A DNA stretch of 29,624 nt from assembly GCA_027943245.1 (NCBI GenBank), contig JANDJZ010000636.1, positions 1 through 29,624 of the forward strand, written 5' to 3'. Made by a program: the position numbers and the translations under genes. Below the pieces are notes generated by a model. The model was given only the letters and a program-made list of their open reading frames with translations. It had not been told where the DNA came from and ran no database searches. Of this stretch, positions 9,241 through 17,505 are shown piece by piece (the stretch's first letter is position 1; each line of letters begins with the position of its first letter). The DNA comes from Acanthamoeba sp. SK_2022b. Taxonomy: Eukaryota; Discosea; Longamoebia; Acanthamoebidae.

Positions 9241-9929
9241 ATGAGTACCCAAGGCCAGCAGCACGCACGCCATCATTACAAAGCGCCCTCGCTGGCGGCC
9301 GACATCGCAGTGATGCGCGAGCGGGAGGGCAAGCGTGAGCTGCTGATGATCAAGCGCGGCGGACGCACGTTCCACGGCTACCTCGCCTTCCCTGGCGGAT
9401 TCGTGGACTACGGGGAGGACCCCAAGCACGCGGCCCTCCGCGAGCTGAAGGAGGAGACCTCCCTCGTCGGCGCCGACCCCCAGCTCGTCGGTGTCTACGG
9501 CGATCCCGCGCGTGATATCCTACACGACTTGCGTGTGCGTGTGCGTGTGCGTGTGCGTGTGCGTGTGCGTGTGCGTGTGCGTGTGCGTGTGCGTGTGCGT
9601 GTGCGTGTGCGTGTGCGTGTGCTGCACAAGCTTGATCAGCCTTGACTCTCTGTATACATCCACGTGGACATACGGTAAGCATCTTCTACTACGTAACGGT
9701 CAAGGACTTTTCCACCACCAAGGTACATCGCACACTCAGCCCACAGCGCAGGGCCATGATGACTGACGGCTTGTGACGCCAGGCTGGAGATGACGCCGCG
9801 CACGCAGAATTCTACGACGTAGAGGAACTAAAGAACCAAACAGATAAGTTGGCGTTCGACCACGCTGTGCTCTTCCACGATCTCCTCGAGTTTGTCAAGA
9901 AGCACAACATTGATCTTCCCCATGCTTAG
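9241..9929 (+). CDS. Nudix hydrolase, ADP-ribose pyrophosphatase-like (3 exons, 161 aa; first intron U12-type)
   Basis: Exons are 9241-9514, 9658-9722 and 9783-9929. The Nudix box (GX5EX7REUXEEXGU) is complete at residues 53-75 as GFVDYGEDPKHAALRELKEE plus TSL, with Ser in place of the final Gly; the metal-binding REL-EE residues are intact. Family members hydrolyse nucleoside-diphosphate-X substrates. Splicing exon 1 to exon 2 at AT-AC boundaries gives YGDPARDPRGHTVSIFYYV, exactly the DPR-GH-V pattern that follows the Nudix box in ADP-ribose pyrophosphatase-like members; no GT-AG choice restores it. The frame stays open upstream to ATG 9109, adding 44 residues with no acidic residue (MRLLACSNLASKLPSY...), which could be a mitochondrial presequence. 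However, the TATA-like element at about 9084 lies only about 25 bp before that ATG, so I favour 9241. Confidence 0.9.
9515..9657 (+). other. Candidate U12-type (minor spliceosome) AT-AC intron
   Basis: The 5' end reads ATATCCTA (U12 AT-AC consensus ATATCCTT). A branch-site-like CCTTGAC lies at 9640-9646 with the probable branch A at 9645, 12 nt before the terminal AC at 9656-9657, which is the narrow spacing typical of U12 introns. Removal restores the conserved Nudix sequence at a split Asp codon (G/AT). The intron body is mostly a (GTGCGT)n microsatellite. Confidence 0.85.
9531..9621. repeat. (GTGCGT)n hexanucleotide microsatellite, about 15 units
   Basis: Perfect hexamer array filling most of the AT-AC intron of the Nudix gene. 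Its Arg-Val or Cys-Val translations are not protein. Confidence 0.95.
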
Positions 9930-10085
9930 GGCATAGGATTAGCTATCCACCCAGTGAAGCGGTGTACCAATAAACTGTGGTTGCACCTGTACCTGTGTCT
10001 TGCGTGCAAAGCACCAAAAACAAGTACGCAAGGACAGCCACTCACGACTATAGGCAAAGTTCCTGAAATATCTTGGTTTTAGCAA
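9930..10085. other. Nudix 3' flank
   Basis: AT-balanced 3' flank with AATAAA at about 9970. No gene is seen. Confidence 0.4.
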
Positions 10086-10158
10086 TCCCCTGTGGTGTAG
10101 TTGGCTAGCATTTCCGCCTGTCACGCGGACGACCCGGGTTCAAATCCCGGCGGGGGAG
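10086..10158 (+). tRNA. tRNA-Asp (anticodon GTC)
   Basis: Complete cloverleaf: acceptor TCCCCTG with CGGGGGA (one U-G wobble), anticodon stem TCCGC/GCGGA with loop CTGTCAC, T-arm CCGGG-TTCAAAT-CCCGG, discriminator G. No intron and no encoded CCA. TTTT at about 10167 can serve as the RNA polymerase III stop. Confidence 0.96.
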
Positions 10159-10609
10159 GATCAAGCTTTTGTCCCTGGAAAACAAAAGGGCGTAGCTGTT
10201 GGTGAGCGCATAAGCCAACAACTTGTTCTGAATGGCCCATGCTCAACAAGCTTGCAGAGTTGGTTCTGATTGATAGTCCTCACTCTCAACCTCTTCCTCA
10301 GTCATCTGCACCAATAACTAGGGTGGCACAAAGAGTTCCACAGTCACCAAGAAGGAAAAAACAGGCAAATCCAATTTTGATTGGGTTCTTCTGCTGCATT
10401 GGTTGATTATGATTGGTTTCTTCTGGAGTACCCCCCTGAACACCACAGGTGACTTGGCCCCCCAACAGGGAAACTGATTTTTCTTACAGTTTCTAGCCCA
10501 ATCAGTTTTCATTCCACAATGTTTCCTTGAAAAAATCATATGTTGGGCAGTGGCTGTGGCAGCTCAAAGGTGGCCATGTAGGGCACCCTAGGCTGTTGCT
10601 CTTAAAGCA
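10159..10609. other. Spacer between tRNA-Asp and tRNA-Gly
   Basis: About 450 bp without recognisable genes. Open frames here are short, and some run through the neighbouring tRNA. Base composition is more balanced than in the coding parts. Confidence 0.5.
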
Positions 10610-10680
10610 GCATCCGTGGTCCAGTGGCAAGATTTCCGCCTGCCACGCGGGAGACCCGGGTTCAATTCCCGGCGGATGCA
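10610..10680 (+). tRNA. tRNA-Gly (anticodon GCC)
   Basis: Acceptor GCATCCG pairs perfectly with CGGATGC, discriminator A. Anticodon loop CTGCCAC sits between TCCGC and GCGGG; the T-arm is CCGGG-TTCAATT-CCCGG. It is intronless, with TTTT shortly downstream at about 10684. Confidence 0.96.
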
Positions 10681-10800
10681 TATCTTTTGCTCTTCCTGCG
10701 CCCCTGGAGCCAGCGCGTATGTCATACATCCATCCGCATTCAACCGTAGAGGTCAGGCCCTCCATACGTCCACACAACAGGAGAGGGTTTAGCCACACCA

Positions 10801-10873
10801 GCCGTCCTAGCTCAGTCGGTAGAGCGCAAGACTCTTAATCTTGTGGTCGTGGGTTCGAGCCCCACGGTCGGCT
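10801..10873 (+). tRNA. tRNA-Lys (anticodon CTT)
   Basis: Anticodon stem CAAGA/TCTTG with loop CTCTTAA, T-arm GTGGG-TTCGAGC-CCCAC and D-stem GCTC/GAGC are all intact. Acceptor GCCGTCC against GGTCGGC leaves one T-T mismatch at pair 5:68, and the discriminator is T, which is uncommon. A T-run follows at about 10877. Confidence 0.9.
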
Positions 10874-11413
10874 ACCTTTTTTCCCCTTGTTAGAGGCCTG
10901 CACCCCCCAACTATCTTTGGCGCTGGCTGTACCTTTTCTTACAAAGCCCATCCATTAGCTCCACTGCCCAGTGGGCAGGTGTCACCTCAAAGCCCATGAT
11001 GGTTTGGGATGGTCACAACATAACATGTTGAACAAAGAATGAAAGGCTGCATCTCTGTCTGCTCTGAAGTCAACACAACCTTTGCACATCTGGACATACA
11101 ATAATTAATAAGGTTGTGTAGACTTGTGCACATCTGGACATACAAATAATTAAAGATCTTTTTTTCTTTCATATTTTATCTCAATAAATGGTGTGGGCCA
11201 TCAATCTGCTGTGTCCTACAAAAGGAGATGCTGTGCAAGGATGGTGAGTTGCATGTGCCCATGCCCACTGCCTTGTTTTGACGGGAAAGTTGATCCACAC
11301 AGGAAACATTGGTCCAGGGTACCGCAGAAAAGATCACACAGGCCCAAGAAAAAAAGAGACCACTCATTGTTGTCTCTATGAGACAATTGCACCGGTCCGG
11401 TAGTAATCGTTAC
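10874..11413. other. Spacer between tRNA-Lys and tRNA-Ala
   Basis: About 540 bp with no gene recognised. A short direct repeat, 'cacatctggacataca' followed by 'aataatta', occurs twice at about 11085-11154. The surroundings are AT-rich. Confidence 0.5.
11085..11154. repeat. Two-copy direct repeat in the tRNA spacer
   Basis: The 16-mer cacatctggacataca followed by (a)ataattaa is present twice about 46 bp apart (starting at about 11085 and 11131). Function is unknown; it may be the remnant of a local duplication. Confidence 0.6.
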
Positions 11414-11486
11414 GGGGGTGTAGCTCAGATGGTAGAGCGCTCGCTTAGCATGCGAGAGGTAAAGGGATCGATACCCTTCTCCTCCA
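11414..11486 (+). tRNA. tRNA-Ala (anticodon AGC)
   Basis: Anticodon stem CTCGC/GCGAG with loop TTAGCAT, D-stem GCTC/GAGC, T-arm AAGGG-ATCGATA-CCCTT, discriminator A. Acceptor GGGGGTG against CTCCTCC leaves a T-T mismatch at pair 6:67 and a G-T wobble at 3:70; the wobble is the universal alanine identity element. A T7 run follows at about 11492. Confidence 0.93.
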
Positions 11487-11559
11487 ATATAATTTTTTTC
11501 TTTTAAAGGTGATCGGACCTTGGCCTTCTGTGAAGGAGAAGGGCTTCTTTTTGACAACG

Positions 11560-12295
11560 ATGACCACACCGAGTGATGCGCAAGCTGTGTCCCGACACAT
11601 CTTCATCAGTGCTTCATTCCTACAGCGCGAGTTTAGGGTGGTGCCTCCGGACGTGATGCAGGGTGCCATTTTCTTCTTTGGCAGCAAACGCAGCTGGGGT
11701 ACGCTTGCCCATAACCACCTCCTCCGTGTGCACGATCGCAAGGCCTTCCACTAACCGCGGCCACCTGTTGTTGGCACAAGTGTTTCCTGAAAATGAAAGA
11801 GAACGCAAGGAGTCGTTGCGCCAGCCAACGCGCTACTACGCGTTTCCAGATGACTTCAAGCAGCTCATTCTGACCAAGGAGAAGGAAGGCCTTCTCTACT
11901 GGCTGAAGCCAGAACAAGACTACAGCAAGGTGTCGGCCTTCCTCCAGCAGATCGTGGACCCCGTTACTGGGCAGCACTACGGCCCGCTCATTCTCGACGA
12001 CCAGTGGTGGAAGCAGTCGTACGACCGCACGCAAGCACGTACGGGCCGGCCAGGACCGGACGCCTTCAGTGTCATCACCAACTACAAGCTGGGCGAGCAC
12101 GACTATCTACCGACCATGGTGAGTATAGGGCCTACGCAGCTTCTTCTTCACCATAAGTCGTTGCAATATGTGACTCACCAGTTCACACATCTGCAGGAAC
12201 TGTTGGCACAGAGTAACCACACCCTCGTCCCCGTGCTCACCTGGAGCGACCACCTCAAGAAGCAAGCGTTGGCACAGCAATCGACCGCAACTTAA
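11560..12295 (+). CDS. Unrecognised protein, 191 aa (3 exons)
   Basis: Exons are 11560-11698, 11781-12118 and 12197-12295, with GTACGC and GTGAGT donors and phase kept. The protein is compact and globular in character, with many aromatics: HIFISASFLQREFRVV, GAIFFFGSKRSW, RYYAFPDDFKQLILT, EGLLYWLKPEQDYSKV, GPLILDDQWWKQSYDR, FSVITNYKLGEHDYLP, TLVPVLTWSDHLKK. It has no signal peptide, membrane segment or motif I know. The start is the first ATG, about 75 bp after the tRNA-Ala gene. Intron 2 is 78 nt and open in frame, so its retention would add 26 residues without a stop. It is convergent with the NMNAT-like gene, 94 bp apart. Confidence 0.72.
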
Positions 12296-12389
12296 AGAGC
12301 CGTCTCGCATACACACCTACCAGCTCCAACAGCTGAGACCACGGAGCAACTTTATGGTTCTTGTTGTTGTGCTCGGTAAGAGCTCTTCT

Positions 12390-13238
12390 TCACGCGCGAT
12401 GCTGTCCATCGCTCAGATAGAGAGCCACCTGTGGGTGGGTGAGTTGGCTGATGTCCTCCCCGCTGGCCATCCTCCGCCTGATCTCGGTCGAGCTGATGGA
12501 CGTGATGGACTCGCTCAGCAGCAGATGGAACGACGGATTGCGCGCAGTGCCGGTCTTGTTGTAGTGGGCCTTCATCGACGCCTGCAGTTCGCTCACGTAG
12601 CCCGGCCGCCCGAGGGCAACCACCTCCCTTCTGTCGCTGGCGTAGGACTTGTACTTGACCGCGTGGTCGGCGCCCGACACGTAGATCGGGCGCAGGGCGC
12701 CCACAACCGGGTAACGTGACTCGATGAAGGTGGCAATATGGTACATCAGCTTGTGGGCCGACCAGCCGTCGTGCGTGGCCTCCCAATCGCACACGTCCAA
12801 CCAATCGGACTCGGCCGTGGCCATCTTGCACATCGCCACCCGATGCGCGGCGTCGATGGCGTGGCGGCCCAGCTTGCGCCGGACGTACTTGTCCGAGGCC
12901 GGGATGAGGAAGCCCGCCAGCACCACACAGCCGCAGCGCTCTTCGAGGTAGCGCTTGGCCTCCTCCATCATGCAGGTGTGCATGAGGTGGACGGGGGAGT
13001 AGGCTCCGCTGCTCACGAGCACCACAAAGTTCCGCCTTTGCTGTACCCTGGCGCGCTCTGGTCTGGCCGTACCCTCTTCCTCGAACATTTTGAGTCTGGT
13101 CTCGACCTTGTCCACCGAAACCTCTACTGTCTGGGCTGGTTTCCATCTTGCCGCTTGGCCGGCCTTCATCTTCTTCTCAGCTGCGGCCTGGCATGCCTCA
13201 GGTGCTTGTCTGTCGTCATCCTCTCGTTCCCTCTTCAT
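12390..13238 (-). CDS. Nicotinamide/nicotinate mononucleotide adenylyltransferase-like protein (282 aa)
   Basis: Intronless. Residues 1-69 are a charged, Arg/Lys/Glu-rich extension (MKREREDDD...) that could carry a nuclear signal. From residue 70 it matches the nucleotidyltransferase fold of NMNAT: FVVLVSSGAYSPVHLMH (equivalent to the GxFxPxxxxH ATP-binding motif), then GFLIPASDKY, HRVAMCKMATAESDWLDVCDWEA (like the 'HRxxMxxLA...SxWxEVDxWE' segment), IYVSGADHAV, and near the C-terminus ISSTEIRRRM, the family's ISSTxIR motif. Such enzymes make NAD or deamido-NAD from the mononucleotide and ATP. The frame is open further upstream but the favoured start is ATG 13238; ATGs at 13280 and 13337 give less plausible N-termini. 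Exact substrate cannot be told from sequence. Confidence 0.82.
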   Translation of the reverse strand: MKREREDDDRQAPEACQAAAEKKMKAGQAARWKPAQTVEVSVDKVETRLKMFEEEGTARPERARVQQRRNFVVLVSSGAYSPVHLMHTCMMEEAKRYLEERCGCVVLAGFLIPASDKYVRRKLGRHAIDAAHRVAMCKMATAESDWLDVCDWEATHDGWSAHKLMYHIATFIESRYPVVGALRPIYVSGADHAVKYKSYASDRREVVALGRPGYVSELQASMKAHYNKTGTARNPSFHLLLSESITSISSTEIRRRMASGEDISQLTHPQVALYLSDGQHRA

Positions 13239-13403
13239 GCTTTGGTGCAGATGAAGAAGGTGTGCATTTCGTGGAATCATTTGTGCCAAATCAAAAAAGA
13301 CATAAATTGTGTTTTTTTTCCCTGTTGCTTTTTCCATGTTGGTTGGACAGCAACATAAGCTTCTTTTTTTGCACAGTACATACACAAGCACGCTGGATTC
13401 CCT

Positions 13404-14597
13404 CTACACGGGCGAGGAGTGGAGCAAAAGGTTGTCCTTGGCGTGAGGCTTCCTCTTTGGTTCCTTGTCCTTTTCCCTTTCCTCTCTCTTGCTCTTTCGC
13501 CTTCCACTCATGATCTTGGGCTTGATCTTCATCAGTCGCAGCTTGATCTTCCTCTTCTGCTCCTTCTCGCCCTCCTTGCCATCCCATAGCTCTCCCTCGT
13601 CCTCTTCATCTTCTTGCTGCCCCTCCCACTCCTCCACCCCGAGGTTGATCTCCTCCGCCGATTCTATGTCACTTCCGCTCCGGAGCGCTTTCAGACAGTC
13701 GTCCTCCGCTTCGCTCTCCTCCATTGCGCTCTCGCTTTCGCTGTGTCGCTGTTGTCGGTTCCTCGGAGTCTTGTCACCGCCGGCCTCCTCGCTTCGCTTT
13801 CGCTCTTTGGCGGTGGTCAGTCCCCTGTCGCTTTCGCTCTTCTGCCGCTCCATCGCCGACGCTGTTGCGTTACTCTCATGTTCGTTTTGGCCGTGCTCCT
13901 CCTTGACGAAGAGCCGCAGCAGGCGTTCGTTCTTCGCGGCGAGTGCCTCCTGCTCCTTGCGCTCCCTCTCACGCCGCTCCCTCTCTCTCCTTTCCTCTTC
14001 GGCCATCCGCGCTTCTTCGCCGAGGCCTTCCTTCTTCTCCCGCAGCGCCTCCTGGGCCTTTTTCTTTTTCTCCAGCTGCGCGCGTCGTCTGTCACACGCC
14101 CGCTGGTTGGCGTTGGCCATCTGCAGCACCACCACCATGCCGCTGTCGGACAGACTCCGGGTGTGCCTCTTTAGCCTCTTTTCCTCACCCCTCCCTTTCG
14201 CTTGGCTGCTCTTCTCTTGCTGGCAAGCTTCTTCGCTCTTTCCCTTTTCGTCTTCGCTGCTGGGGCTCTCCTTGACCCGCTCCCACTCCGTTCCGCTCTC
14301 GGCTCCGCTCGGCTCCTCCTTGCTCGCCTTTGCCCCCTCGAGCTGCTGAGCGTGCTGGTCCGACGGGGCGAAGCTGCTCAGGTTGGCCATGACCTGCTCG
14401 GCCACCTCGCAAGCCAGCAGGAGGGACTCCAACCCGCCGCCCTGCGCTTGGCAGTAGCTGAAGGAGAGGCTGCGTCGGTGCATTTTGCGGCTCTCCGACA
14501 GCAGTTGGCCAAGCCGCGCTCGGCTCTTGGTCTCGAAGCTCTCCTCCATCGCAGCTCGTCGTTCCTCAGAGGTCAAGGTCGTCGTCGTTGCCGCCAT
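13404..14597 (-). CDS. Charged coiled-coil protein with two RSLS phosphosite-like motifs (397 aa)
   Basis: Single exon; ATG 14597 lies in a strong context (AAAATGGCGGC). Residues 1-100 have moderate complexity (SEERRAAMEESFETKSRARLGQ, SLLLACEVAEQVMANLSSF). A continuous Glu/Arg/Lys heptad-like stretch at about residues 165-240 (KKKKAQEALREKKEGL, EEERRERERRERER) predicts a long helix or coiled coil. The rest alternates acidic and basic tracts and ends in a Lys/Arg-rich tail. RRSLSFSY near the N-terminus and HTRSLSDSG near residue 155 resemble basophilic-kinase/14-3-3 sites (R-x-x-pS or RSxS). I do not recognise a family; low-complexity composition makes homology searches unreliable. Confidence 0.6.
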   Translation of the reverse strand: MAATTTTLTSEERRAAMEESFETKSRARLGQLLSESRKMHRRSLSFSYCQAQGGGLESLLLACEVAEQVMANLSSFAPSDQHAQQLEGAKASKEEPSGAESGTEWERVKESPSSEDEKGKSEEACQQEKSSQAKGRGEEKRLKRHTRSLSDSGMVVVLQMANANQRACDRRRAQLEKKKKAQEALREKKEGLGEEARMAEEERRERERRERERKEQEALAAKNERLLRLFVKEEHGQNEHESNATASAMERQKSESDRGLTTAKERKRSEEAGGDKTPRNRQQRHSESESAMEESEAEDDCLKALRSGSDIESAEEINLGVEEWEGQQEDEEDEGELWDGKEGEKEQKRKIKLRLMKIKPKIMSGRRKSKREEREKDKEPKRKPHAKDNLLLHSSPV

Positions 14598-15169
14598 TTT
14601 GGCTCCTGCTTGCTCCTCTTTGCTTAGTGGTGTGTCTGTGCGTCTGTGTCTGGTCTCCGGTTGTGTTTTGCCAGGTGGTCGGAAAGTAATACTGGTAGCG
14701 TTGCTACTGCGGCTTGCTCGGCGACTGTTGAGCTGTCTTTCTGCGGTGCGTGGCAAGTTCGTCTTTCTCGCCTCTTCTCGACTCTAATACCTCAACTATC
14801 AAGACCTCCTTTGGTCACCCTCGTCTCTTGCCTACCCTCCTCAGGTGCTGCAGCTCGCGTTTGGCCGCAGCCTGTTCGTGTGTTTGCCGCAGCATGGTCG
14901 CCGGTGTTGCCGCTGCGCCACGCCTCAAGGACCTATGCGCGCAATTCGGAGAATGTCGTGCCATACGTCACAGCGCGCGTTGCGAATTGTAAAACACACA
15001 GACTAGCATTTCTGACGAATTTCTCGTGTGTGGCGGGAGATGAGTGGTTGTGCTGTCGTGCTTCACCCCCTTCTTCCTTGAATCCTCATACTCTACGTCA
15101 TACGCCCCCACCACCACGTCGTTTCGTCTCTTTATTGGCGTGTGTCATTGAGGGCGCTGACAGCGGAGC
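14598..15169. other. Intergenic region between the coiled-coil gene and UBA5
   Basis: Contains the 5' flank of the coiled-coil gene and the 3' flank of UBA5. Short open frames on the + strand (for example 14894-14992) have no conserved features, and no RNA gene is seen. Confidence 0.5.
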
Positions 15170-15666
15170 TCAGGAGGAGAGGCCCTTGAGCTGGGCGGCA
15201 AGGTCGTCCAAGTCGAGCGCGTCGTCGGTCTGTACGATGTCACCGGCCTTCACGTCCAGTTTGGCGGCGTCGAACGATCGCACGAGGCCGTCGGGCAGGG
15301 CCTCCTGGGCCTTGACGCCAGCAGGCTGCGCTTCCTCCTCGTCGTCGTCCTCATCCACCACCGTGATGCCCCACTGCAGGCACAGACCGAATGCACCAGC
15401 GATCGATCAGCTCACGAGCTGGCCATGAGAGGGGGCCCTCTTACCTCGTTGGTTTCGTGCTTGGGCTTTGTGGGCTCCTCCTGCTTCTTCTGCTCGACCT
15501 TGGGCGCAGCGGCAAGCTTGGCCTTGTATTCCTCCTGGCGCTTGGCGCAGTCCTTGTTGTCGCACTCGACGTTGGGCTTCATCGCGTAACGGGGGAAGTA
15601 GTCCGTCATCGCGTTGTAGCCGAGGTAGTACGACACCTCGCCAAAGCCCAGCAGATGCCTGGGAGG

Positions 15667-15738
<72 letters not shown>

Positions 15739-16791
15739 AGAGCTCTCGCCACGGCCATCGGTGCAAGTTGCCAATAACGCCAAGATCGAGGTTGGCCGTA
15801 CTTGAGGGTGTTCTGCACAAGCATGGCGGCGACGGCTCCCATGGTGGTGGGAAGCGAGGCGGCGCACACGCCCTCGCGCTTGAGCGACTTCTCGTTGATG
15901 CCGCTGGCCACCAGGAGAGGCGGGGCGCACTCGTAGCAGGCCGTCTCGCCGGGGATGATGAACTGGATGTGTCCCGACACGGCGTCCTCGGAGACGCCCG
16001 ACTCCATCCACGACTGGCCCAGCTGCATGCACGCCTGAGGCAGCGGGCGGGCGCGGGGGGGAAAGGTGCAACGATGAGCAACGAATGGGCGGGCGCTGCC
16101 AGCAACAGCAACAGCAACAGCAGAGCGCTTACCTTGTTGACGGCAACACGCGCCTCGAAGTTGTCCACGCAGCCCAGCACGAGGTCGACGCTGCGGCCGT
16201 CCTTGCCGCCCTTGCTGAGTCGGCCGAGGAAGTGGGCCCAGTTGTCGATGGAGGTGATGTCGTAGGTGTGCGCTTCAAAGTCGACGTCGGGGTTGATATC
16301 CCGCAGCGTCTGCTCGGCCGCGGCCGTCTTTGTCATGCCAGCCTGGTCAGGACGGAAGAAGAGCCTGCACCACAATAATAAAGCATATTAAAATAAAAGC
16401 AAAAAATTAAAAATAAAAATGAGAAAGAAGCACCAAACCTGTTCATGTTGGCGATCTCAACCTTGTCATAATCGAACATGATCAGCTTGCCAATGCCGCA
16501 ACGTGTCAGCATTTCTGCAGCAACGCTGCCAACGCCACCCATGCCCACCACGACCACGCTGAAATCGCGAATGCGGGCATAATTTTCGACGATGCCCATC
16601 CTCTTGAGGGCCATGAGGCGGCTGTAGGGGTTGGAATCAATCACTTCAGCAGACATCTCCTCGATTCTCTTCCTGCGCCCCTGTGCTCCTGCAGCCGACT
16701 TTGCATCCTCCAATTGTGCCTGAAGCGATGCCACTTTGGCCTCCAATTGTGAGATTTGGCGCTTCTGTTGTTCGATTTGATTGGCTTCCAT
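15170..16791 (-). CDS. UBA5: UBA5, E1-like activating enzyme for UFM1 (5 exons, 411 aa)
   Basis: Adenylates UFM1 and carries it as a thioester before handing it to UFC1. Exons are 16791-16439, 16364-16133, 16034-15802, 15658-15445 and 15373-15170. Residues 1-45 are a coiled-coil-like N-terminus. Nucleotide-binding GMGGVG is at 83-88, followed by [16 protein letters not shown]. The catalytic cysteine is C252 in [15 protein letters not shown], identical to the segment around human C250. The zinc ligands are C228/C231 (CYEC) and C305/C310 (CDNKDC). Residue 345 starts WGITVVDED, equivalent to the human UFM1/LC3-interacting motif (WGIELV), and the C-terminus [12 protein letters not shown] matches the UFC1-binding tail. 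Length fits the family (human about 404). All functional residues are present, so an active UFMylation pathway is expected. Confidence 0.97.
15668..15735. repeat. (CA)n dinucleotide microsatellite, about 34 units
   Basis: Lies in intron 3 of UBA5, reading (GT)n on the transcript and ending about 8 nt before the acceptor at 15660-15659. Confidence 0.95.
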
Positions 16792-16945
16792 CGCTGCCGA
16801 CTCTCACTCGTGTATCTGGTGTTCAGGTTCACACGCTGGCGACGAACAACCAGTGACGTCAGCGGAGAAAGTCAACAAAGAAAATAAAAACCTAGATAAA
16901 TAGTAAATTGGGGCAGCGGCAGGAAACATAAATCGGAGCGCAAAG
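16792..16945. promoter_or_regulatory. Compact bidirectional promoter between UBA5 and the mL54-like gene
   Basis: Only 154 bp separate the two divergent start codons. The interval includes an AT-rich core (AATAAAAACCTAGATAAATAG, about 16883-16903) and TGACGTCA at about 16853-16860, a perfect palindromic CRE/ATF-type element. Shared control of the two genes is plausible but unproven. Confidence 0.5.
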
Positions 16946-17505
16946 ATGCAACGAAGGATAGCACCGACGGCAAGCGCCGCTAGCCGCACGATTTTGGCGA
17001 GCCCGGCGGCTGCTTCCCGTGCTCTCCCGCTGATTTCACAGCAACGCAGAGAATACGCCAAACCTAGCGGCAGGGGCGGCGCCGTCGAACGGCCCAAGAA
17101 AGAATGTACGCTTAACCTCACCCCATTTCATTTACCACAAGATTGGCGACGCGGAGCAGGTTTCAACCCCCCCCCCCACTATCAATTAGATAAGGGAGAT
17201 CAGTTCCTTGATGAAGTGCTGGTGGCTTATGGCCTGACGGTGCCTACATGGGACGACATTCCTGAGTGGGTGTGGAAGACCGAAGTCGGTACGCTTTGTT
17301 ATAATTATTTTTTTTTAAAAAAAAAATCTGCTGGCATTATGTCTCACCCCCTTTTCGTGCACCTCCAGAACTCAAAAAGCAGCAGGAGCTGACGCCACTA
17401 TCTGGCCCGCTGTTCTACAAGAAGGTCAACAGGGAACACATCAAGCAGTTCAACGAGGACCGCACCTGGGGTGTGGTCAAGGGCAAGTGGAAGCTCGGCG
17501 AATGA
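16946..17505 (+). CDS. Mitochondrial protein, probable large-subunit ribosomal protein mL54 (2 exons, 159 aa)
   Basis: Exons are 16946-17288 and 17369-17505 (donor GTACGC; intron with T8/A10 tracts). The first 38 residues (MQRRIAPTASAASRTILAS... ending QQRREYA) are rich in Arg/Ala/Ser with no acidic residue until the E, a typical mitochondrial presequence with cleavage near REYA. The segment TVPTWDDIPEWVWKTE followed by LKKQQELTPLS resembles the 'YPEWLW' core of the mL54/yeast MRPL37 family; the C-terminal KKVNREHIKQFNEDR is similar in style to its basic end. Mitochondrial targeting is well supported; the ribosomal assignment rests on a short motif. Confidence 0.68.

Noticed and set aside
9491..9766. 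Exon 1 of the Nudix gene read on through the hexamer as an Arg-Val repeat tail
   Set aside because: It destroys the conserved DPRGHTVS continuation that AT-AC splicing restores.
10502..10798. Small protein across the tRNA-Gly gene
   Set aside because: Its middle is the antisense of the tRNA (HPPGIEPGSPAWQAEILPLDHG-type peptide), a common annotation artefact.
13465..14349. Ser/Leu-rich, membrane-like 294-residue frame on the + strand
   Set aside because: It is the reverse complement of Glu/Lys/Arg-rich coiled-coil coding sequence, which always yields Ser/Leu/Phe-rich antisense.
14750..14992. Short + strand frame upstream of UBA5's 3' end (MVAGVAAAPRLKDL-type)
   Set aside because: Only about 32 residues follow its single good ATG, with no conserved motif, no splice partner and no visible promoter.
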